64,000 nucleotides of DNA from Gymnorhina tibicen (Eukaryota > Chordata > Aves > Passeriformes > Artamidae). Shown here in pieces: positions 23,881-37,559 of the stretch (its first letter is position 1; each line of letters starts with the position of its first letter). The stretch lies in NCBI GenBank assembly GCA_013399875.1, contig VXAZ01004033.1, forward strand, positions 125,338 through 189,337. Direction: 5' to 3'. A program made the translations under genes and the position numbers. The notes under the pieces were generated by a model. The model saw only the letters and a program-made list of their open reading frames with translations. It searched no databases and was not told the DNA's origin.

Positions 23881-26800
23881 ATATTTTGGCCTTTATAGTT
23901 TTTTATTTTTAAAAAGCAAAATTTTTTGTTGATTGCATTTGGTATGAGATACGATAGGAAATGGAAACACTGTAAAAAATGTATAGGAAATGCTTTCCTG
24001 CCTCCCAGTTGGTGTATCTATAACAAATCAATTGATATTAAAGCTGAGATCCAGGAAAATTTATGTCAAGCCCAGCATGATGTTCCAAGGGTGTAAAATG
24101 AACACAGCAGAAAAGACTCTCTCACAGCTATGAGCACTAACCCTCCACTTATGGAAGATGGTCAGTGACAAATTTTTTGAAGGTGCTCAACAGGTAGGAG
24201 GTTCTTCAGCTTTTCCTTTCCCATCCAACATTTTTACAGAAAACATATTGCTGATTTCTAGTAGGAAAAAAAGACCCCTGCTTTTTCTTATTTTCTTTCT
24301 GCACAAAGAACAAGCAGAGTTAACTGCAAGAATGAAAAAGTATAAATCTCTTTTTTATTTTTGTATGAGACAGCAAGACAGCAAATGACTCCCATTTGCT
24401 GCAAAAATGACAGCACTGTGGGCCAAATGGACTCCAACACAATATTGATTAGGACTATTATAGCCCATCAAGGAATAAATGGGACAGCAATTTCAAAAAT
24501 GCTCATGTAGTTTATGTGATAGAAAGAGAAAGACAAATTATTTGACACAGAAACAGCCAAAGCAACTGGCATTGCAGATGAAAATTACGGACATTAATAT
24601 GGATATGATATAGCCAAGGAAACTATGAAAAATATATTTACAAATAATTTCATTTATTCTTTTATAAGTACTTGTTCGAGAATTAATTAATACATTCACA
24701 AGCACTGTTAAAGAAATTTGAATATTCAAAACCAAATGTGTTTAGAGACTCTGCCCAAACAGCTGGAATATTCCCAGCTCCTCCAGAGCTGCATGAAGAC
24801 TTATGTCTTCTCTTTTCATGAACACTTCATCCTACAGAGAACATAAAAATCATTAGAAATAGTACAGTGCTTCCTGAATTGCCTTGGCTTCTCCTCTTCT
24901 AACAAATTTTGTGATTGCTATGTGGAGAGCTGGGGCTTACATGGCACTGCTCCTCCGCTCCATCCTCAGGGGTGTCCTTCCCAGGCTGGTTGGGCCACCC
25001 AGCCTTGACTCCAGCCTGGGCTAAAGGAACTGCTGGGCTCAGCTATGAGGCACCAGTAGGTTGGAAGCCCCCAACACTTTGTGTCAGGAGCTCAGAGCTG
25101 TAAGTGGTCAGTTGTACAAGCACTGGCTGGGGTCTTGTTCCCAGCAGTAGGTTGAACTTCCAGCTCAGAAGTTGATGTTGCCTATAAGATGGTTCCCATT
25201 AAATCCAGTTGAAGAAAATAGCCTTGTTTACAATGTGAGGAAGGATATTTCTTGCAAAACAGGCACCTGTAATGTGGTCTAGAATGTTTCTTACTGTTTC
25301 TTTGAACTCTTATTTGCATCAACACTTTGAAAACTGTTTTCTGTTACAGGCTTTTTCATTTCTACATAGTACATCTGCACTCAGAGGTTGCAAATTACTT
25401 TTCTGTACTTTCTGGTGGTTCTGTACCACTCTGCTTTGGATATCAATGCAAACTACAGCTGAGTGACTCATTCACACTTTTCTCCAGAATTCCCTACAAG
25501 AAGGTAGCACTGCCCCTATGAAGTACTTTGCACCATCTGAGATTTTTGTTCAGTAATGTTATGGTGCGATAAGGCTTGAGCAAAATAGTTGTTCCACTTT
25601 AATAAAAGTCTCAGCATCACTTAATTCTCTCTAATTATTATTTTATCCATTTTCAGCACACTACTAATTCTCTGAAGTAACATGGAAGATTGCATGTAAC
25701 AAAATACTGTATTCATTAAGGGCATAGTTGGCTTTGTCCATTAAGAATGTACTCTCTGTGGGTAACCATCAGCCCTTGTCCTGTTCCATAAGTTATTGAA
25801 GATGATTAGAGCATGAACTATTGCTCTTCATCATCTCACAGAACACAGTTTGACTCTGTTTTCACCAAGGCTGCTGTGGAAAAATAAATAAATAGTTTTT
25901 CAGATCACAGATTTTCTTTCCGTGAAAGGGAGTAGAATTTCAAGATACATACTACTCTTGATCTAAAAACAAGTGCAGCTGTTAGCTTCTTTTCCTTCAA
26001 ATCAGTATGGCTCATACAATATAAGCAGCTAAGAGCTGAAGATGCAATCTAAGCGGTGCTGGGCTTTGTACCCTCTGTAGATATCAGATAAAAATCAGTA
26101 GCATTTGGAATTACAAACACAAGCAGCACTTAGAAAAGGACAGTCAGTAAAGAACAAACAAGGGGGCTGTCTTACAGCTACAGGAAAGGTTTTCTGGATC
26201 TCGTTAGATTACCTGAGACAACACTGCTTCTAAGCTCTGGTTTTATGAATACCCAGCGAGAGCAGACAACTTGTTTGGATTGCAGCTTACAGACCTATAT
26301 ATGCACACAGGTTTTTGGACCCTTTTAAAGATAACAACTTTCTTGTACTGTTGCTTGAAAACTATAAAGCAAGCTAAATATTGGCCCATTAATTTCAAGT
26401 AAGAGGAGTAATTTCAATTAATATGGAGGTAGAAGCCATTCAAACAACACAGGAAACATATTACAGAACTATTTTAGAGCAATGCAATTAGATAAATCTA
26501 AAGACAGCTAACTATTGGCAATATGGCTGAGACACAAAATCTACTGCATGGATAGGCACAGAAGATCAAGGAGGTAGTCAATGCTCTTTGCCTAAATTCA
26601 GTCTTTGAAAATGCTATAAAAAAAAGTTACTTCTAGACTAAAGACTGGCCATCCCACTCCAGAAAAGCATGTCAGCATCTCTGGAGGACAAACACGTGGA
26701 GCACTATGAGCACGGCAGTCGCCTCTCCCTGCATGGTCTGGAGCATGCCGAAGGGTGACTGCAACTGGGATGCAGGCAGTTGACAAGGGGTTCAGCTAGA

Positions 26801-27104
26801 TGACCCTAATCCAGAGAATTCAGAGGAGAGCATGGGGATATTCGGGTCACAGTCCCCCTTAGAGCAGCTAGGCTACATGGTACTGCTCCGGTGTATCCTC
26901 CACTTGGATGGACACAACTTCCACCTGAATCTTGCATGATTGTGAATTACCCCAAGCAGACTTTTTGTGGTTATTTCAGGAACAGATTTGTGTGCTTGTG
27001 GTCTTCCATAATTTCATTGTATCTGAAGGATAGAGTTGAAGTAACACTTAAGAGGCTTTGAATCTGTGTTAACACTTCTCCAGGGCATTAATGATGGGTG
27101 GTGT
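23881..27104. other. Non-coding stretch, no gene seen
   Basis: The interval is AT-rich except for a GC-richer patch at about 24890-25130, which has few CpGs and open frames of at most about 62 codons. Overlapping frames at 25272-25521 show no motif. Near 26780-26810 the words ggggttcagctagatgaccc resemble a CR1 3' UTR phrase, but the match is too short to call. Confidence 0.5.
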
Positions 27105-27285
27105 TCTTTTTGGAATGAGTTGGAATCAACAGTTTTACAGCCAAGGTTCCAAGCAACCTAATCTGAATTTAAATTTGGACTAACCTTCAAAGCTCGTCCT
27201 GCTTTGAGTGTAGTTTGGATCAGATGGCCTCTAGAGGACCCTTCCAAAGTAAACCATTAATTATTTTAAATGCAACTTCTGGGTG
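27105..27285 (+). mobile_element. CR1 LINE 3' end fragment, plus strand, degraded
   Basis: The words ccaagcaacctaatctgaat, cctgctttgagtgtagtttg, gatcagatggcctctagagg and acccttccaaagtaaacc follow each other in the order seen in the CR1 3' UTR. The terminal octamers have decayed. No coding part is retained and the left boundary is approximate. Confidence 0.75.
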
Positions 27286-28959
27286 GTAAAAGGATTATGT
27301 TATTTTACTATAAACTTTATATATCTTTAGTGTCAAGTTTAGTAATTCCTGGCCCAGTTAGAAAAGTTTCTGTGGTTAACTAGGAACTCTCTGGGGACCT
27401 ATCTCAGGCTTTTCCTAAACAGAACAGACAGTTCGAGTCTCTAACAGAGACTATATTTTTTCCTCACAGCTGCAGTTCCAGGTATTAGAATTAATTGTAA
27501 CTCATAAAAGAGTTAAAAAATAGAAAATAAAGTTTCAAATAGTGTTATTTTTTCTAGTCACTAGAATATTAAAAACTAGGTGCTAGTTTAATAATTGTTT
27601 CTCCCTCAAGGAAACAGCTGCGTTTCAGCTGATGTCATAAATTTACCAGTTTTCCAGTTGCTCATGATGAACTCAGAGGGAATAGGAGGCAAAAAAAAAA
27701 AAAGAATGTTCTGAAGAATATCTTTATAGCAAGCATCAAATAATTCTTATAATTTCACAATATAAAATAAAAAGGAACATAAACTTTCCCCTTTTTCTTC
27801 TTTTTTGGCATCTGGTTGTCTTCAAGAAGCAACTCATTTACCAATTCTCCTCTTCAACCTCAGCATAAAGATGACTTTTCTCTAATTCTTAACTTTTTAG
27901 AAAAAGTATGGACTTTGCCCTTTATCTCAAACGTATATTGACAACCTTTTGGTTTTGCAAATTTAATCAAAGACCCACTGAATTTCTTCTTGCTCTCTGT
28001 TGCTTCCTTACTAAATTGAATGGCTTTGTCTGGGTGTGAGACTTATCTGCTCCTTTCCTTTCTCATGCCTAATCAATCACTGCCTGGGTGTAAATGCTGA
28101 GAGTGGCACGTGTATCCATCATTCTGCTGGTGCTTAACTACGTGGGCTCTTAACTGCTGGAGGAAGAAAACAAGTGACATCCAAGTAATAAATATTTTAT
28201 AGTCTTTGCCTTTGACAAATATTAATTACCTATACAACATTTCACTCTCTGGTTTATGGTATCTCCAACCTGGGGTCAGATCATTTTTTTGGAGTAAAGT
28301 AGGGTGAAATTCCACTCAACTTTCAACAAGATTAAATTAAATGAATGCTTGGGGGGCAGATGGGGTGCAAGAAGTGATTAAGAATTACAATATTTTACTG
28401 ATCAAATTAAAATCATAAGCAGTTCTCTCAAATTTGCTTGGTTCTGTTCTGCCCTTTGCAAACCACACAAATAAAATGGTGCACCTCATGAAAAGCCATT
28501 AAGAAATACCTACTCTTCCCGTCATACATGCTTCCTTGGCCTGCCACATTCCACTCACTAGAGTGCATTTATGTTGGATTTTACAAGAATTTTTCCTGCC
28601 TGTTATAATTTAACTCCTTTTCTATCACCTGGTATTAAAAAGAACATTCATAATCTGGACTGCAGAGTCAGTTCTTTCCCAAACCTAATTTGCATGATTA
28701 AATTAGTGTGTGAATTTTGCCTGGAATAAGCTTACAAACTCTAGGTCATCATATGTTATACATGTGCAATCACAACTTCTTGCTCAAAGAAATTGTTATG
28801 TTTGTGAGCAATTCTAGCCAGTGGTGCAACAGGAAGTATCTGATGAAATAATTTCATCTGTGATTGCCATATATCCTGTTTGGAGAACTAATGTTTATTT
28901 TTGTTGAGTATCGTCCTAATTATTTGATTTATTTCTATCTTTCTGAGCATTAGTAATCT
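27286..28959. other. Non-coding AT-rich stretch, no gene seen
   Basis: No open frame of note occurs. An A run lies at 27693-27704. The part from about 28400 to 28740 is repeat-free and carries an octamer ATTTGCAT at 28688-28695 next to ATTAAATTAG. This is a possible but unproven regulatory site. Confidence 0.5.
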
Positions 28960-29270
28960 TTTCAGCTTCGGAAAGTCTCCTCACAATTATCCCCTGAGGT
29001 CAATGTAGATTGTAATATGGAAAACTCCGAATAGTTCTGGACCTAGAATGGCATTTAAGGAACCTCCTGAAATATGATTTTTGGTCTTTGGGTACTTAAG
29101 GCTTTTTTTACAAGCAATTTCATATCCTTCCAACCTGCAAATCTCCAATTTTCATATTTTTTACTCTGTGAAATAGCAAAAAATCTTGCTGACATCAATA
29201 ATCCATAGTTTTGTTATTGTTATAAATTATAATTATGAAGTTTTATATCATACTTCCTTTTTATAACTCA
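28960..29270 (-). mobile_element. Possible ancient CR1/L3-type LINE fragment, antisense
   Basis: Short colinear phrases resemble antisense CR1 ORF2: agttctggacctagaatggc near 29033, then about 100 nt later ccttccaacctgcaaatctc and ctccaattttcatatttttt, then aatcttgctgacatcaataa. The spacing fits the old CR1 reverse-transcriptase region, but similarity is much weaker than in the copies at 10.3 kb and 53.6 kb. Confidence 0.3.
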
Positions 29271-29637
29271 CTAGGGATATTATTTTTTTGATCAAAGAAA
29301 AGATTTAAGTGTCCTTGTAAGTGTTTAACCCTGAAGACCAGAAATTTACTTGAGCAATCATTTATTCTGGTGAAGACCCTCTCCGTTCATGGAATATCCT
29401 CATGCACTACAGATGCCCACTTTAAAGAATTAATTTAGACTCCATCAATCATTTATATGCTTTTTTTCAGAGACTGACTCTAAAACTTAGCTGTTTCTTA
29501 GATGTTATTTGTGAAATACCTCAGGTGATCTCATTAGATCTGCCTCCCTGGACAAGCCTTCAGGTTTTTCTGGCACACATACCTGACAAAATATTTGTTT
29601 TCTCAGTAACTATAATGCAAAGTTCCTTTCCCTCTTA

Positions 29638-29680
29638 TAGTCATATATAAGCCATATATAAGTCATATATATAGTCATAT
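29638..29680. repeat. TA-rich short repeat (TCATATATAAG-like)
   Basis: Three to four imperfect copies of a roughly 13-bp unit containing CATATATA. This is ordinary slippage-prone sequence. Confidence 0.75.
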
Positions 29681-31084
29681 CACCTTTACTTTTTCCTCAT
29701 TGTACTCATTCAGCAAGCAAACACTATTTCTGCATCCACATTCTGCTTTGGCAGAAGGTTTCCCATCAGCCTTCCAAGCAGATGGTTGTTCTTCTGTAGC
29801 ACTTCCTTATGATTTCTTTGGACACCAAAGTTTGCTAAATCTCTTGGCAACCTCCCTTTGACTGGACTATTAGTGGTGGTCATAGTCCTTCCTTCTTCCT
29901 TCTCCCATCACTATTTTTTTTAAATGAGAACCTGGTCTGAATCTTGTAATCAGAAAATGTGCTGTCTATGGAATGGAAGAAATGCTAGCCCTCTCTCATA
30001 AACAAATAGTGGCTTATTTTCAGTTTTGCTCAGTACTGGAATAAAATCAACAGAAAGAAAATTCCCATAAAATGTAGGAAAGTGTTTGCGTTTTTACTCC
30101 CCTAGAACCTCTCTATCCTTGTTCCCTCAACACGACATGGTTTTTTGTTCATGTATTTCTTTTCTCGTGTCCTTGCTTTTATCTTTGCCAACAAGAAACA
30201 TTTATTAGTTTGGCTAAAAATAACAAATGCAAGCTTTTAGCTCAGCATGAAATGTTTTCCTCTCCCTTGAGAAAGAGCATAGCTCTCTCAGTCTTTTCCC
30301 ACAAAATTAATTCCCTTCTGGGACTTCATTCTGGCCGGTGATGCGTAGATTTACAATGTATCATGTATGTAGCTATCATCAGCCTGTATTTGGAAGAAAA
30401 TAGGTTATCTTTGGAAGAAGGAAGCTTGGTCCTGTTTCTGTTCCAGTGATGCTGGGAGAGGCAGGGTCATGGCAACTCTCGTTGCTCTGGGGAGGGCTGT
30501 GCCTGTGCTGCAGATTGCAGACTCACAGGACATCCTCCTCAACAACACGATGAAGACAAATGCCACCCTTACAGCTCTCCCTCATTTCCTGGTGACTGTA
30601 CTTACAGTGGCACCAAAGTTTGGAAATGAGATGGAAAGCAGAACACATAAGAGCCAGACTTACAGAAAACCTCCGTGTTATGAAATGTGGGAGGCTCAAA
30701 GATTAAATTTTGTTATGTACTACTTACTATGAAGGGAAAGAAATGAATTGAGCAGAAATGACTGCTCCTCTGACACTTTTGTAAGGCCTAAATTCTTGGA
30801 AAACACATTAAGTGTTGCTGTTTGGTAATGTTGCACTTTCCTCACTTCACAAATGAGGACCTAGGGCCCTGTCAGCCTGTGTTATTCTGAGGGCTTCTTC
30901 CTGTGTAAATGACAGCAGGGGAGGGCAAGTGAGGACGAAAAAGTACACACCTAAATCTCACCCTGACATCGAGTCAGGATGCAGGTAGATTCGACAAAAG
31001 GATATGGGAGGTCTTTGCATTTCCTGCAGTTTAGATATAGACTGTATAATCTATAGCTTCAAAGAACCTCTGTCTTACTCATTG
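29681..31084. other. Non-coding stretch, no gene seen
   Basis: One frame of 87 codons (30469-30732, plus) starts in a GC-richer patch and has no recognised domain. Codons after the first third are AT-rich like the background. No repeat was identified. Confidence 0.5.
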
Positions 31085-31128
31085 TCTCCAGAGGTCCTTC
31101 CCAACCTCAATAATCCTGTAATTCTGTG
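31085..31128 (+). mobile_element. CR1 LINE 3' terminal fragment, plus strand
   Basis: The phrase ccagaggtccttcccaacct is followed by caataatcctgtaattctgtgaa, the CR1 3' end with decayed octamers. Only about 45 bp can be recognised. Confidence 0.7.
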
Positions 31129-34100
31129 AAGGTGCATAGCACAGCCAGCTGGAAAGTACACAGTAAAAAATGAGGCTTTTGTTTCAATTCTCTTGCCTGC
31201 CAATTGGATTAGAGAGTCAGCTTCTTGATTTCTTTCTTCATTCTTAGACATAATGAATGTTTTAATTATTTAGAGAGAAAAAAGAACAAACAGAACAGCT
31301 TCAAAATGGACTGTGAGCAATACACTGCAACACATTCAAGAGCCTGGTGTTCATCTCTCAATACATGGGAGGCATAGGTCAACTTTTTTACTTTTAGTAA
31401 GGCACAATGATGATCTAAGCCCCAAATGATAATCTAAACTTTGTTTTATTACATTAAAAAACCCACATAGCCATCCCAGAAAGTTTTGTTCTGCAGCTGC
31501 TCTTTTCCATAAATAACATATCCTTTCAACACACCAATCACTGCTTGAGAATGTCACCTATGCACAGGCAAAAGTCACCAGTGCTTAAAACTCTGCAAGG
31601 ACTTCCTGAATGTTAGTGATACCTCACTGTTGCATTTTGACATTAGTTTCAGGTTTGGTCTGGATGCTGTATGTAAACTCCTGCAACAAATCTGCAGCAG
31701 AGTAAGGAACATGACCCAGATGTGTCAGATCCTAAGTGAATACCCTTCCTTCTGAGTCATCCTTTCCACTTGGAAAGAGGAGAGTTTGCTCTCCACAAAC
31801 CTTGAAAAGGAAAGAAGGGCAAAATGTACCCACAAGTATCACAAGTAATTATACCAGGTTTCTTAGTTTTCCTTTGAAACACTTAACTCTGAACAAAGTC
31901 ATATTGTTCTGAGAAGAATGGCTTGTATTAAAAGCATTTTCTTCCACATTTTGCAACCATGCCTTTTTTCCCGCTGTGAATATAAACCAAATTTTCCTCC
32001 TTGTCTCATGAAGTCTTTGGATGATGACAACAGACTGCTTTATAAACAGCTGTTGCAGTGCCTGGTGAATTAAAAGAATTTTGAGGTATTTCAGTGGCAC
32101 TATCTGCATTCAGAATATGAAAATTGCATCCATATTCTTTGAGGCAAAACTGAGAATGAAAAAGAAGTTCAGCTCAGAGAATGGAAGTAAATTATTTTCT
32201 GTTGTAGCCCCATTACAGCTGTTTCAGATGCAGCAAAATTAAAATCTGAATTAGAATTTTCCATATTTGTGCTTTGTTTTCATTAGGATTTATGTTTTCT
32301 CTGCTGAGTTTAAGTAGATCCACAAGTATGGAATGAAAATATTTTGTTCAGCTGGTTTTCCTAGCATGTTTATCTAGTCTTCTGAAGGTTCTCCAGCAGC
32401 CTTTGTGAAGTTAAAAGGAGGAAAGTAATTATTAACACAGGCTTTTTTTTCCCAACTTTTTTTTGTTTTTCTAAAACAACTTGAATAATCATCATCTGCT
32501 TTACTTTGTCACCTACTTCATTGTTTTGTTTCCTTGTTGGTTTGTACATCTTGAGCCTTTGGCCTTTGTGAGTTCTTGTGAGTAGTAGTGGCAGCCTGAT
32601 TTTGCTTGCACAACTCTCCAGCTAAACAGAACAAAGCAGAAACTCTTCCTCACACTGCTATTGCTTCATTATCTACAGAGGCTAGGGGAAACAAGAGCTC
32701 TCCATCACTTACAACACGGGAAACTTCCATTTCTTCAGTCCCCTGACTGAGCATACCTACATCTGCAGCTGCATTCCCTTGAAGAAAACTGGAAATAGCA
32801 TCTAAAATGAAGAAAACAGTCTTGTTTCCCGCAGCATATGCTTCATGCTACAGATAGGATGGAAATAGAAGATCAGGCAGCAAAAGAGCTAATTCCTAAG
32901 AGAAGATTTGTGCCATTACGTCACTGAAAATCTGGACAGTCAGCAGGACAATGCTGAAGTTTCTGGCTTCCATTCCTGGCTACCCTATAAACACTCTGTT
33001 TCTTCCCCAGTACAAAGCAGTCCAAGTTGGCTTAGTTACAAGTGGAACATTTTGCACGCAAAGATTTTCCTCCTGTCTGTACCCCTATTTGTCCTCGAGC
33101 CAAATACGTGGTGCACAGCTGACCCACACCACCTTGAGCAACCACCATTGGCCTAACCAAAGGCTTGAATTTATTTTCCAGTAGGCAGTCTGGTGGCATG
33201 AGATTATAAACCCCCTCATTTACTGTTAGCTTTACTTCCTCCTTCTGCTATCTCCCTTGATACAACACATCAGCCAGAAGGCACAGATTTAATCCCAGGG
33301 CTCTTATCCTCTTCCTGTTCTATGCATAACCTCTCATCTCTAGGAGCTGCAAAGTCATGTGTTCATTACCTTGAATTAGCAGTCTCTGTCTCGGCATTGA
33401 CACAGGGTGGGACGAGTTGAGAACTCAGTCTTTACACCATCTCACATAAGACACCTTTGGAGACTAGTCTCCCCAGGATGACTGCATACAGCATGTGATA
33501 TGACAGGCTAAAAGGCAGATGAGTGGAGGTACCTCTTGTAGGTGCCCTGAACAGCCTTCTGTGGTACCTGTAAGCCCTTTATAGCTCTAGACCTAGGCAG
33601 ATGAATCTCAAAAGTAGTAATCTTATATTGGAAACTTAAATTCCTCTCGTGTTCATCATGAGTAACACCTCTCACGTGTCCATAGCCACACCACTGCCTC
33701 ACCTTTTAACTGGCATTGTCAGTCACTTTTTGTGGCATTGAGTAAAGACATAAAACATTACTCACCTGGCAGGTTTAGGTGATCTGAACTCACCCTGAAA
33801 AGTCCTGCCTTTAAAGCACCACGAACATTTTTGCTACTTTTCTCTAAAAAATAAACAAAGGTTTGGTTTTTTTTTAATGTGTTCATTAGCAGAAGTCCAG
33901 CTGTGAAGCACAAGTAAGTTCTGATGTACTCTCCGTACTGAGAAAAAGCACTTTAAGTCAGCCTGATGCTTCCTGCTTACACAGACAGCATCATGCTCAG
34001 CTGGTACCTGTGGGAAAGTACCTCCAGAGAGCCTAATTAGGGGGCTATCTGTGCGTAGACTGCATGGCGCTCCAGAGTACTCTCCCACACAAATCTACAG

Positions 34101-36944
34101 AGTGGATGGTTGAATTCAAATGTCCTCCAAAGTGCCAAAAACCAATTAGTGCTGGATGTCAGCACAAACAGCTATGAAACACTTGTCAGAGTGCAATGGG
34201 ATTTTTGCCACAGAACCTAGCAGCACTAAATCTGCTTAAAATGTTAATCATATAAAGTAAAAATTAAGCCAGGCTGCTCTGAGTCCTTCTGTTAGCCCCC
34301 ATGTATGTTACATACGGACAACATCCCATTAAAACAGCCTTGGCACAGCACAAAGTGTAGTTTTAACCTAGCACCATACCAAGAAGTCACCTAACCATTT
34401 GGAGAAACAGAAAGTGTCAGACAGAATTTTAAACACTACTTTTTTCAAAAGCCACTCAGAAGTGTGACTCACTACTTTACTTAATTAACTTCTTCCCCAT
34501 GTTTGGAGGGAAATTGTAAGTGAAAAAGCAGCAAAACAGGAAGGTGTACCAACAGCTTTTTATCATTAGAAAAGAGGCAAAACATTTGCTACTGACTTCC
34601 CTGATATAATAAAAGACACAATTTGGAGACTGATGTGACCTCTGAGAGGGGGAAGTCTTTTCCATCTAAGTCAATGAAGTACATTTCACTCAAATTATGA
34701 CCTGGCTTCTGTTTTGTGGTGTAGCAGCACAGTTTGCAGTCAGCCAAGAGAAACCTATTTGGTGTCAGTCAGTCCCTCTCAGATATTATGTATAAAACTC
34801 ACATGAAAGGATCATAAGTAAGACAGGTAAAGTCAAAAGGAATACTTAAATTTAGTTCATCAATTGTCGGAGTAACTGCCTTAAGTCAGAAAATCTCATA
34901 TGACGAAAATGAACCTACAGTCTGGGTTACTTTGCTGTTCAGCAGGAAATTCTGCTGGTGTTTAAAACAAAATGACATTCTATTATTTCTTAGATCATTA
35001 GAAGAAGGCGATACATGTAATCAGTAGATTTTCATCATTTTTCTCTGGCTCTTTTTAATTTGGTGATGGTATTAAGGTAATACTCTTATATTGAAGAATT
35101 TACAGTGAAACAACAGGTAACATTTCACAATGCTGTCAGTCAGCTCCTTTCTTGGTTTTCTTGACTGTTTACTTGAAAAAGTCAGGGGAGTGTGCTGAGA
35201 TAGCAAAAGAACTGAAGGTGAAACAAGAAATGTGCTTAGCTTTCCTTTCTTCATTCAAAGATAATTTACCTTCCTGGTTCCATAGTTTCAGAAAAGAGAG
35301 AACATCTGTCCAGGACTCCCCCAAATTTGCATGTGAGTTGCTGCTTCCTTTGTTAGTGCAGTGCTGGCAACTTCTTCAGTTCCTGTGTGTGCAGGGGGAT
35401 GCATGTGCTCCATGTCAGGATACTTCCAATTTCAGGTCTTTCCTGTATTCATTTCTTTTTCTCAGATATTTATTTAGTTCAATTAGCTTTTGACATAAGT
35501 TCAGATTATGTTTCAAGTTACTCCAAACAGACACGTTTTTATAAATAAGTCATTCATTAAGTGTTTGATTTTTTTTTTTTACAGTTCTTAAAGCAATTCT
35601 TTAACATAAACAGTCCCCACCGACATACATATAGTTCTTAAAAATTCAGAAGAGGAAAGTATTGTCTACCCTATTTAGGAAAGTCTGCTGCATAAATAAG
35701 GACTTATAGCCAGTTAATCCTCATGTGAATATGAATATTCTTTATTCAAGCAGGTTTTCATTTAACAAATACAAGAATGTTAACACTGTATTAATAATAC
35801 CAGTAACAACAACAAAAATTATATTAATTGATTTTTGATAGTTCAAAAACTTTTTTTAAAATATGGATATAGTTTCTTCTAAAAGCTTCCTTAAATCTTC
35901 ATTGTGCTTGTAAAAATAAGCATTATTTTTGAGAGTGTTCTTAACTCTTAGGTAGGGCTCAGACTGAATTTTTCTGTTGTTTCAGAAAGAGAAACGGGAG
36001 AGTGGAGAAAAAAGACCTTTCTCTCTTAGGTTTGGATGGCATTGAAAATCTGAGTGCTAGCCCCTTTGGGATTCTCTGAAAGTTACTTCTTTTTATTCAT
36101 TAAGACAGTAGAGAGGCTTTTCAGAAGAGTATCTTTCATTTAATTTAACAGATTTTGCCTGTTCTCAACCATTCTTCAGCAGTTATACTCAATTTACAAT
36201 TAAAAACCTGGTAAATCTTTCATTTTGAGGATTTGTTATAGATAGAATGCAGTGTTTTCAATATGATGAAAAATTTTTTTACTATTATAGCATATCACAA
36301 ATTCTGTAACTGCATTCCATAGCCTACATCTGGATTTAGGATTAATAAATAAGGATTTGCAGACTGGGAAGACTTCTCCTGAAATCTGCTGGCACTGGAA
36401 ACATTAGGAGAGTACTTATTTTGTACAAGTTTAATTAATTAGTCTGAAAAATTTGATTCAAAAAGCAAGCACACAATAAATAAGTATAGACTGTTTTCTC
36501 TCAGTATTATTTATAGATATTTATAGATATACACTAAGTGTAGGAGAGTCTGTGGCAACCTGAACTTAATTGAAATAATTTTTGCATTTATTCTTCAGGC
36601 AGCAACATTAATCTCTCCTAATTTGTGAACTCTCACAGAGCAGAGACCAGAATTTGGTTCCGTGTAAAATCTCTACTCAGTTCCTTGGGATTAATATTTG
36701 TGATACTGTTTTACTGAATGATCATATACTGCTTTGTCTGTGCCATTTCAGCTGAATCAGGGCACAAAATAGCTGATACCTAATTACTGATGAGCTACTT
36801 GGCAATTTTCATTTTACAGAGTATGGCCCCAGGTCTTATTTACTGCACAACATCCAAATCCTGCTAAAAGTTAGAAATAATAACTTCTTAGGATCTTCCA
36901 TTACAGTTGTTATCTCTGAATATTCACAGAAAAATCCTTTGAGT
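31129..36944. other. Non-coding stretch, no gene seen
   Basis: Open frames reach 113 codons (35152-35493, plus) without recognisable motifs. Pairs of overlapping frames at 32908-33184 look like chance. T runs lie near 32443-32452, 33868-33876 and 35570-35580. No RNA gene or CpG-rich promoter was seen. Confidence 0.55.
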
Positions 36945-36996
36945 TTATTATCCTGCCTTTTTGGCTGGAGAGCCAAGGCACAGATCCATTAAGGTA
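36945..36996 (-). mobile_element. Possible MIR-like SINE fragment, antisense
   Basis: The sequence from ttattatcctgcc through gagagccaaggcacagatcc to attaaggtaa lines up with the antisense phrase found in MIR-type SINEs (ttattatcccc..., aggcacagag..., ttaagtaa). It is only about 50 bp and the core is not visible. Confidence 0.35.
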
Positions 36997-37559
36997 AAAA
37001 ACCCCATTAATTTACAGTGGCCTGTTTGAGACTTCAGGGCCCTAAATTTTCAGATCAACACTACAAAGCCACGTGTGTTTGAGACCCCACACCACTGGCT
37101 TATCATTGTGAAGAGTACCAGTGATGGAAACAAATGAAATCCTGTCTTCTAGAATAGATACTTATCTTGAAAGCAGGGTTTTGCAAACATGGTTCTTTTC
37201 AATACACATTGAAATTTCGTCTGGACAGGAGCACCGAATTTTGAGACTATCCAATGCCCAAATTAAGGTTTGATATTTTTTTTAATGGTGCTTCAAGCGT
37301 TTAAAAAGCTGATAGACTTCTTGTATGGTAGTACAACCTCAAAATTAAGCACTCTGTTTAAACAGTGTAAAATCACTTGTTCAGTAAAAATTGACCCATC
37401 AGAAATTACCTAATCTAAGGAATATACACTGATTTGAAACAAATATGTATTTCAAAACCTTCAGGTTCTTTAGATAATAAAACTTCCTGCAGTCTGACTA
37501 GTCATTACTTGGCACTTCTGCAACAAAACAGCATGAGCCCAGCCCTACTGATACCTAAG

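Noticed and set aside
26780..26810. CR1 3' UTR-like phrase
   Set aside because: Only about 20 bases match and neither the upstream nor the terminal part of CR1 is visible.
29638..29680. Short regularly repeated unit, considered as a CRISPR-like array
   Set aside because: The units are TA-rich, imperfect and have no spacers; the genome is a vertebrate one.
35152..35493. 113-codon plus-strand frame
   Set aside because: The last third is T-rich, giving phenylalanine- and leucine-rich sequence; no family recognised.
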